Shown one piece after another: positions 5,003 to 5,123 of a stretch of 5,123 bases of DNA. Under the pieces are notes generated by a model that worked only from the letters and a program-made list of their open reading frames with translations, had not been told where the DNA came from and searched no databases. A program made the translations under genes and the position numbers. Each line of letters begins with the position of its first letter. The first letter of the stretch is position 1. Source of the stretch: Spirochaetia bacterium (GTDB taxonomy: Bacteria > Spirochaetota > Spirochaetia > Treponematales > Breznakiellaceae); assembly GCA_026002595.1 (NCBI GenBank), contig BOBW01000111.1:1-5123 (forward strand), in the 5' to 3' direction.

Positions 5003-5031
5003 ATTACAAACCACCATTCCGTCCGTATTAT
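5003..5031 (+). promoter_or_regulatory. Promoter of the gene leaving the right edge
   Basis: ATTACA (5003-5008), a 17-nt spacer and TATTAT (5026-5031) match the sigma70 consensus at 4/6 and 5/6 positions. Transcription would start near 5038, giving a 30-nt leader. Operator copy 2 is centred near -45, fitting an activator contacting polymerase or a repressor hindering it. Confidence 0.5.
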
Positions 5032-5067
5032 TCCCACAAGTTTCAAACGAAAAGAGGAGGCAATCCG

Positions 5068-5123
5068 GTGAAGCAGGGAACCACAAGCGCAGACCGGGCC
5101 GCACTGGTAAGCCGTCTTACGCC
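5068..5123 (+). CDS. Start of an unidentified protein (3' partial)
   Basis: GTG 5068-5070 is preceded by GAGGAGG (5054-5060) with a 7-nt gap, a strong ribosome-binding site. The visible 18 codons read MKQGTTSADRAALVSRLT and continue beyond the window. This is too little to name a family; there is no signal peptide or membrane segment in it. It is transcribed divergently from the antitoxin gene and lies behind the double palindrome and curved DNA, so it is probably a regulated gene. The start is well supported; the function is unknown. Confidence 0.62.
   Translation, partial: MKQGTTSADRAALVSRLT

Noticed and set aside
4826..5104. Minus-strand 92-codon frame at the right edge
   Set aside because: It crosses the operator region and the strong ribosome-binding site of the rightward gene, and its own start lacks a ribosome-binding site.

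Overview
The window looks like an accessory stretch of a bacterial chromosome with a mid-range GC content. My best guess is a spirochaete of the Treponema group, perhaps a gut symbiont. That rests on remembered family resemblance (an MFS-HEAT fusion, 12-helix membrane LuxR proteins, and an antitoxin beginning MTLEQTIEIPA), not on a marker gene, so it is moderate at best.

Left part (1-1787): the C-terminal part of a membrane transporter-like protein fused to HEAT-like helical repeats runs rightward from beyond the left edge. It meets, tail to tail and 5 nt apart, a leftward gene for a small XRE-family (Cro/C1-type) DNA-binding regulator. The regulator's promoter lies so close to its GTG codon that the message may be almost leaderless.

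Middle part (1788-4043): a divergent control region carries a promoter whose -10 box lies inside an interrupted palindrome, a natural repressor site. That promoter drives a two-gene operon: a 66-residue helical protein, then a 472-residue membrane protein with 12 predicted helices and a C-terminal LuxR/GerE DNA-binding domain. The genes overlap by four bases (GTGA), so they are probably translationally coupled. The simplest model is that the XRE protein controls the operon. The small protein resembles the XRE protein's C-terminal tail and could modulate it; this is inference. A 137-residue protein of unknown function follows behind its own promoter.

Right-centre part (4044-4476): about 430 bases hold debris rather than an intact gene. 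There is a 68-nt fold-back element, a short hairpin, a three-unit 9-bp repeat, a 43-bp near-copy of the LuxR recognition-helix region, and, joined to it with at most 2 bp of overlap, an internal piece of a PIN-domain (VapC-type) toxin on the minus strand. The toxin piece overlaps the end of an intact, well-initiated antitoxin gene (4461-4826, minus). The window therefore contains a decayed toxin-antitoxin pair with an orphan antitoxin.

Right end (4827-5123): a divergent intergenic region contains a perfect 20-bp palindrome and a second, imperfect copy 53 bp away (about five helical turns), separated by three roughly phased A-tracts. The second copy abuts the -35 box of a rightward promoter, followed by a strong ribosome-binding site and the first 18 codons of an unidentified gene that leaves the window. 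No tRNA, rRNA, CRISPR array or complete insertion sequence was seen.
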